DNA of 64,000 nt from Rhizobium sp. BK251 (lineage in GTDB: Bacteria; Pseudomonadota; Alphaproteobacteria; Rhizobiales; Rhizobiaceae): the NCBI RefSeq assembly GCF_004345245.1, contig NZ_SLUQ01000003.1:248001-312000 (forward strand), given 5' to 3'. The notes below the pieces were generated by a model. The model saw only the letters and a program-made list of their open reading frames with translations. It was not told the origin of the DNA and searched no databases. Made by a program: the position numbers and the translations under genes. This document shows positions 26,163-34,409 of the stretch, piece by piece; the first letter of the stretch is position 1, and each line of letters opens with the position of its first letter.

Positions 26163-26506
26163 CCACCCGCTCCCCCAGGCGCGTCATTTTCGTAGACGTC
26201 CTTGTACTGGATAACCTCATCTTCGTTGACGTCGATCGACGATCCGGAAGGACGTGTCAATCGAACGCCAGGACCGCCTGATCCGGAATAGTCACCGTCC
26301 AGGAAAATAATCCCGGCAGATTCAAGGGCCGCAACTACGGCCCGCACGTTGTTCGTCGAACCGGCTGCCGCTGTTTTTGTTCCTTCCATGCGCTTGACTG
26401 TGGGAACCGAGATATTCGCCCTCTCCGCCAGGTCCCTTTGAGTGAGATCTGCCAGCGCGCGAGCCGCAGCGATCTGATGTCCGGTAACGGATTGATCTGA
26501 AGGCAT
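26159..26506 (-). CDS. XRE-family helix-turn-helix transcriptional regulator
   Basis: Regulator of 115 residues. The N-terminal HTH reads GHQIAAARALADLTQRDLAERANISVPTVKRME (about residues 9-41), then comes a helix with VRAVVAALESAGIIFL and a C-terminal GSGGPGVRLTRP, a common layout in rhizobial XRE proteins. ATG 26506 is chosen because AGGA lies 5 bases upstream; further in-frame starts reach 26557. A perfect dyad, TGTGAT-N8-ATCACA, lies 33-52 bases upstream of this start. It is coupled to a small acidic protein downstream. Confidence 0.83.
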   Translation of the reverse strand: MPSDQSVTGHQIAAARALADLTQRDLAERANISVPTVKRMEGTKTAAAGSTNNVRAVVAALESAGIIFLDGDYSGSGGPGVRLTRPSGSSIDVNEDEVIQYKDVYENDAPGGAGG

Positions 26507-26538
26507 ATTCCTGATCTCAACAGATTCGCCCATACGCA

Positions 26539-26558
26539 TGTGATCCATTCGTATCACA
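26539..26558. promoter_or_regulatory. Perfect dyad operator candidate upstream of XRE gene
   Basis: TGTGAT (26539-26544), 8 bases, ATCACA (26553-26558). Half-sites match CRP-like sequence but the spacing (N8, or N10 between TGTGA and TCACA) is too wide for CRP, which uses N6. Position fits autoregulation by the XRE protein. Confidence 0.5.
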
Positions 26559-26730
26559 TCGATACCTTCGAAGCTACAAGGCCAGGATCCAGTTGCAAAG
26601 CTTTGGGGCGGTTTCCTTCATTGCAGCCAGCACCACATATCGTGGCCTCGGCGGCGCCTGAAGGATCAACGCATGGCGTATCGAAAGGCGTGCCGCTCAC
26701 GCCACTGCATTGCCTGGCAGTAAGGGCGCT

Positions 26731-27084
26731 TCAACCTATTGAACTGCGGAGAACGGGTGCTGGCGGCGGGTTAGATTTGTGATCGGATTGAAGGAAGGCT
26801 CCACCCGTAGCAGCGGCCGCGACAAGAGCAATCGAGACCGTCGACGCGACAAGACCCCTGAACTGGCTCTTTGATTTTCGTCGTAACCAGAAAAATATGA
26901 CCCCAACGATGAATCCATGAACCCAAAGAATGAACGCCTCCCCGAGAGAACAGGCGAGTAAAGCTATAAGCGATCCGTTCGCAGCGGTCATGACTGTGGG
27001 CAGGTTGTTCGCCGCCAGCACGACATTCATCGCAATATCCGCGAGATAGGCGACCAGAAAAGAAATGAATGCAAGTCTCGCCAC
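26731..27084 (-). CDS. Small membrane protein, unknown
   Basis: Protein of 117 residues with three to four hydrophobic helices: ARLAFISFLVAYLADIAMNVV, GSLIALLACSLGEAFILWVHGF continuing into IVGVIFFWL, and LVASTVSIALVAAAATGGAFL. A Pro-rich tail (KSNPPPAPVLRS) follows. I place the start at GTG 27084 because AGGAG and GAGGG lie directly upstream. The frame stays open to 27330, but the extra part is Arg-rich and lacks a good start. No family recognised. It is one of two small units in a sparse region beside tRNA-Lys. Confidence 0.5.
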   Translation of the reverse strand: MARLAFISFLVAYLADIAMNVVLAANNLPTVMTAANGSLIALLACSLGEAFILWVHGFIVGVIFFWLRRKSKSQFRGLVASTVSIALVAAAATGGAFLQSDHKSNPPPAPVLRSSIG

Positions 27085-27662
27085 TTTACCCTCGCTCCTG
27101 CCGACGCGATCGCAAAATAAACGATCGCCGATAAGCAAGTGTAAAGCAGCTTTATAAAATGCAACCTGTGCGATTGATGTGTTCAACCATTTCAAATTGC
27201 CCTTTGCGCGTCTCCGCCGCCGCATCGGGCGATCGGCGGTCGCTCCCTTCGGGTTGAGCGGCAGCTTTCGAGGCCCCGCAGCCGTGGGCAGTGTCCGCGA
27301 TCCCGAAGTCGCATTACCCTGATATTCCACAGACTGTTGCCGCCATCAAAGGTGGCAGTCGTGCAGTTCTTTGCAACGATGAATATTGCTCAGAATTCAG
27401 AGTCTCTATATCGTGATCGACAAGCTGCGCGTTGCACGCCGCACATGGCGTTTCGACTACTGGCGACAGATAATCCTACCGACGCTTAGAGCGGCATTGC
27501 CGCTCCCTGTCGCTTTCGTATTACTGCCCGCTGGTCAGCGGCTTCAGCTATGGCAACTGTGCGGCATGGGCCAACTATATGCGCCTGACGTAAGTGGTAT
27601 CCATCGCTAGCCATGCCAAGACAAGACGTTGCGGCCGGGTTTATCGCGAATAATCGATTTTA
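27085..27662. other. Gene-free stretch before tRNA-Lys
   Basis: About 580 bases with no supported gene. A perfect 7-bp hairpin, GAGCGGC-ATT-GCCGCTC (27489-27505), has no T-run. Openings here are short and without ribosome sites. I see no copy of the tRNA 3' end that would mark an att site. Confidence 0.45.
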
Positions 27663-27738
27663 TGGTGAGAGCGTCGGGGTTCGAACCCGAGACCTACTGA
27701 TTAAAAGTCAGTTGCTCTACCGGCTGAGCTACGCTCTC
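27663..27738 (-). tRNA. tRNA-Lys (anticodon TTT)
   Basis: Cloverleaf of 76 bases on the minus strand: acceptor GAGAGCG / CGCTCTC, D-arm GCTC...GAGC, anticodon arm ACTGA-CTTTTAA-TCAGT, and T-arm TCGGG-TTCGAAC-CCCGA. The discriminator is A, followed by an encoded CCA. The anticodon TTT reads AAA and AAG lysine codons. The 3' end points toward the sparse 25-27 kb region. Confidence 0.97.
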
Positions 27739-27929
27739 CCCGTCCGCGGGTGATGCGCACCCCGGCTGGAAGTGCGCGGAACATATGCAGGCGACCCGGG
27801 GCGGTCAACCCACAAAATAACCGAATTCCATTCACTTACAACTTTTCTTGATCGGACGCGAAAAGGTGATTGGCATGGAGACCTTGATGCCAGTAGGACG
27901 GCTTCGAGAACATATAACCGGAGAGCCTT

Positions 27930-28679
27930 GTGTCGATTGCCGATATCTCGCTGTGGAGCGCGTTGCTCGCGGGGGCGTTGTCGTTCCTGTCGCCCTGCGT
28001 ACTGCCGCTCGTGCCTCCCTATCTCTGTTACATGGCCGGAATTTCCGTCGAGCAGTTTCGTGGGGAGACCGCGGTTGCGGTCGCACCCGACGTCCGCAAG
28101 GGCGTGCTGCTTTCGGCGCTCTTCTTCACCCTCGGTTTCGCGACGATCTTCGTTGCGCTTGGTGCGGGCGCCTCGAGCGTCGGCATGCTTCTGCGCCAGC
28201 ATCTTGATGTCCTTGCCAAGGTCGGCGGCCTCATCATCATCGTCATGGGCCTGAATTTTCTCGGGATCCTGCGCTTTGGCCTGCTGTTCCGCGAGGCGCG
28301 CTTCCAGGGCGGCGGCAGGCCCGCCACCGTGACCGGCGCGTATATCATGGGCCTTGCCTTCGCTTTCGGCTGGACACCCTGCATCGGGCCCGTGCTCGGC
28401 GCCATCCTCGGCGTCGCTGCCTCGAGGGAGACCGTGGGCTCTGGGGCAGGTCTGCTTGCGGTCTATTCGCTCGGGCTTGCCGTGCCCTTCTGGATCGCAG
28501 CCGGATTTTCCGGCGCATTCATGAATTTCGTCGCGCGCTTCCGTCGGCATCTCGGCCTGGTCGAGAAGGTGATGGGCGCGCTGCTTGTCCTGACAGGTCT
28601 TGCTTTCATGATGGGCTTCATCAGCGACACGGCGATCTGGTTCCAGCAGACCTTTCCAATCCTGATGCAAATCGGCTAA
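27930..28679 (+). CDS. ccdA: Cytochrome c biogenesis protein CcdA
   Basis: Inner-membrane thiol transporter, 249 residues and about six helices, carrying electrons from cytoplasmic thioredoxin to periplasmic thiol proteins for cytochrome c maturation. The diagnostic Cys/Pro motifs are SFLSPCVLPLVPPYLCYMAG in the first helix and FGWTPCIGPVLGAILG in the fourth. GTG 27930 is used, with CCGGAGAG a few bases upstream. No thioredoxin-like partner (CcmG/ResA) is adjacent. The gene after it encodes an AEC permease, unrelated in function. Confidence 0.92.
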   Translation: MSIADISLWSALLAGALSFLSPCVLPLVPPYLCYMAGISVEQFRGETAVAVAPDVRKGVLLSALFFTLGFATIFVALGAGASSVGMLLRQHLDVLAKVGGLIIIVMGLNFLGILRFGLLFREARFQGGGRPATVTGAYIMGLAFAFGWTPCIGPVLGAILGVAASRETVGSGAGLLAVYSLGLAVPFWIAAGFSGAFMNFVARFRRHLGLVEKVMGALLVLTGLAFMMGFISDTAIWFQQTFPILMQIG

Positions 28680-28729
28680 GGCGGAACGTCTCGCCCGATC
28701 CGCCGTCTCCGCCCAACTGGACAAGCGCC

Positions 28730-29681
28730 ATGTCCGACATCATTGGTCTGCTGCTGCCGTTCTTCGGCCTCATCCTCATCGGCGATACGGCGGGCCGGGT
28801 AAGGCAGGCAGCCGGTCGGGGCGCTCGGCTGGCTCAACATCTTCATCATCTATGCGGCGCTTCCGGCTCTCTTCTTCAAGCTGGTCTCGCAGACGCCAAT
28901 CGAGCAGCTGACGCGGATCGACTTCATCGCAATCGATGTCGCCGCGACCTATTCGATCTTTATCCTGCTTTTCGCCGTCGGCTGGCTGTTGCGCCGCAAT
29001 TCGCTTGCCGACTGCACCATTCAGTCCTTCGCAGGCGCCTATGGCAATATCGGCTACATGGGTCCCGGCCTTGCGCTGCTTGCGCTCGGGGAGAGGGCTG
29101 CTGCTCCGGTTGCGTTGATCGTCTGCTTCGAGAACGCGCTGCATTTCATCGTGGCGCCAGCATTGATGGCGGTCGCCGGCGATGAAAAGCGTAGTGTCGG
29201 CCGTCTCGCGGGTGACATCATCCGGAGGGTGGTGTTCCATCCCTTCATCATATCGACGGCGCTTGGGTTTGCCGTGGCGGCGATGCAGATCGACCAGCCG
29301 GTTGCGTTCCAGCGCTTCATCGATTATCTGGCGCAGGCCGCGGCACCCTGCGCGCTATTTGCCATGGGCGTGACCCTGGCGCTCAGGCCGCTCAAGCGCA
29401 TTCCGGCCGAGATCGGCTACATCGTGCCCGTAAAATTGATCCTGCACCCACTCGTCGTCTTTGTCGCGCTGACGACCTTTGGGAGCTTCGATCCGATCTG
29501 GATCGAGGCCGCAGTCCTGCTTGCGGCGCTGCCGACGGCGACGAACGTCTTCGTCATCGCGCAGCAATATCACGTGTGGCAGGAGCGGGCTTCGGCCACT
29601 ATCCTGATCACGACGCTTTTCTCTATTCTCAGCGTTTCAGTCGTTCTCGTGCTGATCCGCGCCGGCTATCTAGCGTCGTAG
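28730..29681 (+). pseudogene. AEC-family auxin-efflux-like permease, broken by a +1 frameshift
   Basis: Membrane transporter of the AEC (auxin efflux carrier/malonate transporter) family. The start, MSDIIGLLLPFFGLILIG, is in one frame to about 28810. From there the family sequence continues in the next frame (PVGALGWLNIFIIYAALPALFF and on to 29681). Removing one base from the GGCAGGCAGCC stretch at 28803-28813 restores one reading frame of about 316 residues, the normal family length with some 10 helices. The downstream part has FAGAYGNIGYMGPGLALLALG, and its end VFVIAQQYHVWQERASATILITT is well preserved. Either a recent mutation or a sequencing error; no slippery heptamer is visible. Confidence 0.85.
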
Positions 29682-30872
29682 CGCTTCCTTGAGGACGGAC
29701 GGCATCGCCCGGAAGCCGCGACCGGGCTCTATGCCCTCGCGCATCGCGACGTTCCGCAGCGGCGGAATGGCGGAAAGCAGGTGCAGGCCGACGGCTCGCA
29801 GCATCTGGACGGGCAGGAAATCGGAAAGCAGCGAGCGGTTGAGCAGGTCGACGCTCGCCGTGCGGGTATAGATGTCGGCACGGCGCTTGCGGTCGTATGC
29901 ATCGCCGGCATCGGCGCCGATCGGACTATCAGGACGCGCGCAGAGGACATCCGTGAGGGCCATGATGTCGCGAAGACCGAGGTTCAGGCCTTGCGCGCCG
30001 ATGGGCGGAAAGACGTGCGCTGCCTCGCCGATGAGAGCGAGACGCCCCTTGCCGAAGCGGTGTGCCATCATGCCGGACAGTGGCCAGACCTGCACGCCCT
30101 CCTCGACGGCGACCTTGCCGAGCATCGACTGCATGCGTTCCTCTACGAGGCGGCTGAGATCGGCAAGCGACCTTTCGGCATTCGCGGCTGCTTCCGTCGG
30201 CTTCTGCACCCAGACGAGGCTGGAGCGATTGCCGGGCAGGGGAACCTGCGTGAAAGGGCCACTCCCGGTGTGGAATTCCGTCGACGTGCCGCGATGAGGC
30301 AGGGAATGGGTAAAGTTCAGGACCATGGCCGACTGCGGGTAGGACCAGGTCTTGGCGCCTATGCCGGCGCTTTCGCGTATCCGGGATTTGCGGCCGTCAG
30401 CACCCACCACGAAGGAGGCAGTGACGTCGTTGCCATCGCCTAACGACACCGTTGCGCCGTCCGTGTCGGTTTCGATGTTGTTGGCGGCGGCGGCAAGGAC
30501 CGTGATGTTACCTTCGGCCTCTACTGCGGCGAGAAGGACGCGGATGAGTTCCGCATTTGGAATGTTGTAACCGAACGCATCCAGGCCGACATCGGCAGAG
30601 CGGAAGGTGACGGGCGGGGCCCTGAGCAACCGGTTAGTCCCGTCGATGATCTGCATGACGGCGAGGGGCGCTGCGGACGGGGCGATCTTTTCCCAAAGCG
30701 CGAGGCGCTCCAGGAAACGAATCGACTGGTCCATCAATGCGGTCGTCCTGTTGTCCGCATTCGCCGCGGCGGGAGAAACAAGCGCTACGGACCGACCACC
30801 GCGCGCCAGCGCCAGTGCCGCCACCATGCCCGCAAGGCCTCCACCCACAACTGCGACGTCGAACTTCTTCAT
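29670..30872 (-). CDS. FAD-dependent ubiquinone-type hydroxylase (UbiH/UbiF/COQ6 family)
   Basis: Flavin monooxygenase, 400 residues, probably hydroxylating a ring position in ubiquinone synthesis. It has the N-terminal FAD motif FDVAVVGGGLAGMVAALALARGG, the VVGADGRKSRIRE (DG) motif, and RLALIGEAAHVFPPIGAQGLNLGLRD, where GEAAH stands for the usual GDAAH. ATG 30872 is preferred: the FAD strand begins three residues later, while the upstream start at 30938 would add an unrelated segment. The end overlaps the 3' end of the AEC gene by 12 bases. Which ring carbon it acts on cannot be read from sequence. Confidence 0.87.
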   Translation of the reverse strand: MKKFDVAVVGGGLAGMVAALALARGGRSVALVSPAAANADNRTTALMDQSIRFLERLALWEKIAPSAAPLAVMQIIDGTNRLLRAPPVTFRSADVGLDAFGYNIPNAELIRVLLAAVEAEGNITVLAAAANNIETDTDGATVSLGDGNDVTASFVVGADGRKSRIRESAGIGAKTWSYPQSAMVLNFTHSLPHRGTSTEFHTGSGPFTQVPLPGNRSSLVWVQKPTEAAANAERSLADLSRLVEERMQSMLGKVAVEEGVQVWPLSGMMAHRFGKGRLALIGEAAHVFPPIGAQGLNLGLRDIMALTDVLCARPDSPIGADAGDAYDRKRRADIYTRTASVDLLNRSLLSDFLPVQMLRAVGLHLLSAIPPLRNVAMREGIEPGRGFRAMPSVLKEALRR

Positions 30873-31072
30873 TTCTGCTGTCTCGCTATTCGATTTGTCG
30901 AATCTAGCCACTTCGCCTGTTGAAATCCATGGCATCAATCACTCTCTAGGATGAAAATGACAATGACCATGGCTAGTCTGCCGGGTTCACGGGGTGCATT
31001 CATGCTGGCAACCGCTTGCAAAGGATGCATATTGGCGTCATCGGGACCAGTCCGAGCACGGGTGCGGGGAGC

Positions 31073-31801
31073 ATGAAGATCTTCAATTACAAACGGGTTC
31101 CGTACGCGGAAATGCGCGCGTTCTCGGTGCATATACTGACCGCATCCGGATCCTTCCTCGCCTTCCTCGGTGTCGTCGCCGCCGCCGAGCATCGCTTTGT
31201 CGATATGTTCTGGTGGCTGGGGCTGGCACTCCTCGTCGATGGCATAGACGGGCCTATCGCCCGCCAGGTGCAGGTCAAGGAAGTGCTGCCGAACTGGTCC
31301 GGCGACACCTTGGACAATATCATCGACTACGTAACATACGTCCTGCTGCCTGCCTTTGCGCTTTATCAAAGCGGGATGATCGGCGAGCCCTGGTCCTTCG
31401 CCGCGGCCGGCATGATCGTCGTGTCGAGCGCCATCTACTACGCAGACATGGGCATGAAGACGGAGGAATATTTCTTCTCCGGATTCCCGGTCGTCTGGAA
31501 CATGATTGTCTTCACGCTCTTCGTGATCGATGCGAGCGCGACCACCGCCATGATCGTGGTGGGCGTCTCAGTCGTGTTGACCTTCCTGCCGATCAACTTC
31601 CTCCATCCGGTGCGTGTCAAGCGATTGAGAAGCCTCAATCTTCTCGTGTTCCTGGCTTGGTCGGCACTCGGAATGTACGCACTTCTGATGCATTTCAGCA
31701 CGCCGCACTGGGCACAGATCGTCTTCGCGGTCTGCGGTCTCTATCTATATTGCATCGGCGCCGTGCTTCAGCTTTTCCCGGCGCTCGGACGGAAGGAATA
31801 G
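31073..31801 (+). CDS. pcs: Phosphatidylcholine synthase
   Basis: Integral membrane enzyme of 242 residues that condenses choline with CDP-diacylglycerol to phosphatidylcholine, a pathway typical of rhizobia and some other host-associated bacteria. The CDP-alcohol phosphotransferase motif is exact for this subgroup: DGPIAR, then 12 residues, then GDTLDNIID (DG-X2-AR-X12-G-X3-D-X3-D). About eight hydrophobic helices follow one another. ATG 31073 has GGGGAG just upstream and gives the family start MKIFNYKRVPYAEMRAFSVH. It is divergent from the hydroxylase gene. Substrate is choline imported from outside. Confidence 0.95.
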   Translation: MKIFNYKRVPYAEMRAFSVHILTASGSFLAFLGVVAAAEHRFVDMFWWLGLALLVDGIDGPIARQVQVKEVLPNWSGDTLDNIIDYVTYVLLPAFALYQSGMIGEPWSFAAAGMIVVSSAIYYADMGMKTEEYFFSGFPVVWNMIVFTLFVIDASATTAMIVVGVSVVLTFLPINFLHPVRVKRLRSLNLLVFLAWSALGMYALLMHFSTPHWAQIVFAVCGLYLYCIGAVLQLFPALGRKE

Positions 31802-31810
31802 GAGACGATC

Positions 31811-32791
31811 ATGACGACGACAAAGGCGATGGTCTTTCACGAAATCGGTGGACCGGAGGTCTTGAAGTTCGAAGACGTGGAACTTGCGCCGCCTGGCCCT
31901 GGCGAAGTCCAGATCCGGCATGCCGCCGTCGGCCTCAATTTTCTCGACGTCTACTATCGCACAGGTGCCTACAAGGCACCGCATCTGCCCTTCATTACCG
32001 GCAGGGAGGCAGCAGGAACGGTGACTGCGGTCGGTTCGGCCGTGACGGATTTTGCGATCGGCGACCGAGTGGCCTATGCGAACTCGGATGGCGCTTACAG
32101 CGCCGAGCGGAACATCGATCCGAGCGTGCTGGTAAAGGTTCCTGACGAGATATCGCTCGAGACGGCCGCTGCCATGATGCTGAAGGGAATGACTGCGCAA
32201 TATCTCCTCAACCAGACTTTCAAGGTCGGGCCGCAAACCGTTCTGTTATTTCATGCGGCGGCAGGTGGCGTCGGGCTGATCGCGGGGCAATGGGCCAAGG
32301 CGCTGGGCGCAACCGTGATCGGGACCGCCGGGTCCGACGAGAAGGTTAGGCTCGCCCTGCAGCACGGCTACGACCACGTTATCAACTACAGCACCGAGAA
32401 TTTCCTGGAGGGTGTGCGCGAGATCACTGGCGGGCGCGGTGTCGACGTCGTCTATGACTCCATCGGGCGCGACACCTTTCCGCAGTCGCTCGACTGTCTG
32501 AAGCCGCGCGGCATGTTCGTTGCATTTGGACAATCGTCCGGGGCAATCGAGAATTTCAGCCTGGGAATGCTTGCCCAGCGCGGTTCACTCTTCGCAACGA
32601 GACCGTCGCTTTTCACCTATATCGCCACGCCGCCGGAACTGCGCGCTTGTGCAAATGCGCTATTTGATGTTGTACGAAGCAACAAAGTGCGTATCAATAT
32701 CAACCAGACCTATCCGTTGCGTGAGGCAGGCCGCGCGCACACGGATCTGGAGACAAGAAAAACAACAGGAACTACACTGCTGATCCCGTAA
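31811..32791 (+). CDS. qor: NADPH:quinone oxidoreductase (zinc-free MDR family)
   Basis: Cytosolic medium-chain reductase, 326 residues, reducing quinones with NADPH by one electron. The quinone oxidoreductase pattern is GEVQIRHAAVGLNFLDVYYRTG near the N-terminus, and the Rossmann motif is AAAGGVGLIAGQWAKALGATVIGTAGS. The zinc ligands of alcohol dehydrogenases are absent. GGAG precedes the ATG, 9 bases after pcs, so the two are probably co-transcribed despite unrelated roles. It belongs to the same subgroup as E. coli QorA; physiological substrate unproven. Confidence 0.9.
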   Translation: MTTTKAMVFHEIGGPEVLKFEDVELAPPGPGEVQIRHAAVGLNFLDVYYRTGAYKAPHLPFITGREAAGTVTAVGSAVTDFAIGDRVAYANSDGAYSAERNIDPSVLVKVPDEISLETAAAMMLKGMTAQYLLNQTFKVGPQTVLLFHAAAGGVGLIAGQWAKALGATVIGTAGSDEKVRLALQHGYDHVINYSTENFLEGVREITGGRGVDVVYDSIGRDTFPQSLDCLKPRGMFVAFGQSSGAIENFSLGMLAQRGSLFATRPSLFTYIATPPELRACANALFDVVRSNKVRININQTYPLREAGRAHTDLETRKTTGTTLLIP

Positions 32792-32834
32792 CAGATCCGG
32801 AACGGACAGGACGGCGGGCAGAAACGAGGGGAAC

Positions 32835-34409
32835 GTGTCGTCATCGGATGTGCCGGAAACCGGCGCGTTATTGTCGGTCCGAAAGCTGACGAAGCTCTTC
32901 GGCAGCTTTGCTGCTTGCCGGGACATCGATCTCGACGTGAAGCCGGGAGAGATACACGCCCTGCTGGGCGAAAACGGCGCCGGAAAATCCACTCTGGTCA
33001 AAATGCTGTTCGGCGTCCTCGAACCTTCCGACGGCGATATCCTATGGCAGGGCAATCCGGTCTCGATCGGCTCGCCGGGAGAGGCCCGCAAGCTCGGCAT
33101 CGGCATGGTCTTCCAGCATTTTTCGCTGTTCGAGGCATTGACGGTCGCCGAAAACATCGCGCTTTCCCTCGACGACAGCATTCCAATCGGCAGGATTGCG
33201 GAGGAGGCAGCGTCCCTGTCGCGTGCCTATGGCCTGCCGCTTGATCCGAACGCGCACGTGGCCGACCTTTCCGTCGGCGAGCGCCAGCGCATCGAGATCG
33301 TGCGCGCACTCCTCCAGAATCCGAAGCTCATCATCCTCGACGAGCCGACTTCCGTCCTGACGCCGCAGGAAGCCGACCGCCTGTTCGAGACGCTGTTCAA
33401 GCTCCGCAGCGAGGGGCGATCTGTCCTCTATATCAGCCACCGCCTCGAAGAGGTGCAGCGCATCTGTCAGCGTGCGACGGTGCTGCGCCACGGCAAGGTG
33501 ACGGGTTCGTGCGATCCGCGCCGCGAGACGGCCGCCTCGCTGGCGCGCATGATGGTCGGAAGCGACGTAGCGACCGTCACGCATATCGGTCGCGGCGAGC
33601 CGGGAGGCGTACAATTCGAGGTGTCGGATCTGTCGGTCCCGCCGCGCACGCCCTTTGCCATGTCGCTCAAGAATGTTTCGCTGACGGTCCGTGCCGGACA
33701 GGTGCTGGCGATCGCTGGTGTCGCCGGCAACGGCCAGAGCGAACTCTTCGATGCGGTGTCGGGCGAATATCCGGTCGCGGCCGATGAAACGATCAAGATC
33801 CGCGGGCGTTCCGTGGGGCGCAAGGGCATCTCCGCGCGCCGGCTGCTGGGCGCCGGGTTCGTCCCGGAAGAACGCCATGGCCATGCGGCCGTGAGCGCGA
33901 TGAAGCTCTCCGACAACCTCGTTCTGGCGCGCAGCCAATCGGACCGGAAGGCGTTTCTCGGCGGCGGTTTCTTCAATGTCATCCGCAAGGGCGCGGTGAT
34001 GCAGGCTGCGAGGCGCATCTGCGAGGCAATGGACGTGCGCAAGAGCGGAGACGATCCTGCGGCTGGATCGCTCTCGGGCGGTAACCTCCAGAAGTTCATC
34101 GTCGGGCGCGAGCTCGATCGCCAGCCGGAGATTCTCGTCGTCAACCAGCCGACCTGGGGCGTCGATGCAGGGGCCGCAAGCCGCATCCGCCAGGCGCTTG
34201 TCGATCTTGCACGAAGCGGTTCGGCAGTTCTCGTCATCAGCCAGGATCTCGACGAGATCTTTGAAGTCGCAACCGACATAGCAGTGATCTCCGAGGGACG
34301 CCTGTCTTCCGCATTTCCGGCTGGCGAGCTGACACGCGAGAAGATCGGTCTGCTGATGGGCGGTCTGCACGAGACGAAGGCCCAGGCAGGAGCAGCTTAT
34401 GCGCATTGA
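32835..34409 (+). CDS. BMP-type ABC importer, duplicated ATP-binding protein
   Basis: ATPase of 524 residues with two nucleotide-binding halves, as in nucleoside and sugar importers (YufO/RbsA-like). The first half is complete: Walker A GENGAGKST, signature LSVGERQR, Walker B LIILDEPTSVLTP. In the second half Walker A is degraded (GVAGNGQSEL) while the signature LSGGNLQKFIVGREL is kept; this is usual for the class. The 3' end overlaps the permease gene by 11 bases. With two permeases and the BMP-type binding protein it makes a complete importer, expected to take nucleosides or related compounds. Confidence 0.92.
   Translation: MSSSDVPETGALLSVRKLTKLFGSFAACRDIDLDVKPGEIHALLGENGAGKSTLVKMLFGVLEPSDGDILWQGNPVSIGSPGEARKLGIGMVFQHFSLFEALTVAENIALSLDDSIPIGRIAEEAASLSRAYGLPLDPNAHVADLSVGERQRIEIVRALLQNPKLIILDEPTSVLTPQEADRLFETLFKLRSEGRSVLYISHRLEEVQRICQRATVLRHGKVTGSCDPRRETAASLARMMVGSDVATVTHIGRGEPGGVQFEVSDLSVPPRTPFAMSLKNVSLTVRAGQVLAIAGVAGNGQSELFDAVSGEYPVAADETIKIRGRSVGRKGISARRLLGAGFVPEERHGHAAVSAMKLSDNLVLARSQSDRKAFLGGGFFNVIRKGAVMQAARRICEAMDVRKSGDDPAAGSLSGGNLQKFIVGRELDRQPEILVVNQPTWGVDAGAASRIRQALVDLARSGSAVLVISQDLDEIFEVATDIAVISEGRLSSAFPAGELTREKIGLLMGGLHETKAQAGAAYAH

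Noticed and set aside
27663..27738. Integration site at tRNA-Lys
   Set aside because: No integrase gene and no duplicated tRNA 3' end in the window; kept only as a possible decayed patch.
28683..28707. EcfG-like promoter before the AEC gene (GGAAC-N16-CGTC)
   Set aside because: The -10 is CGTC rather than CGTT at a conserved position, so chance is likely.
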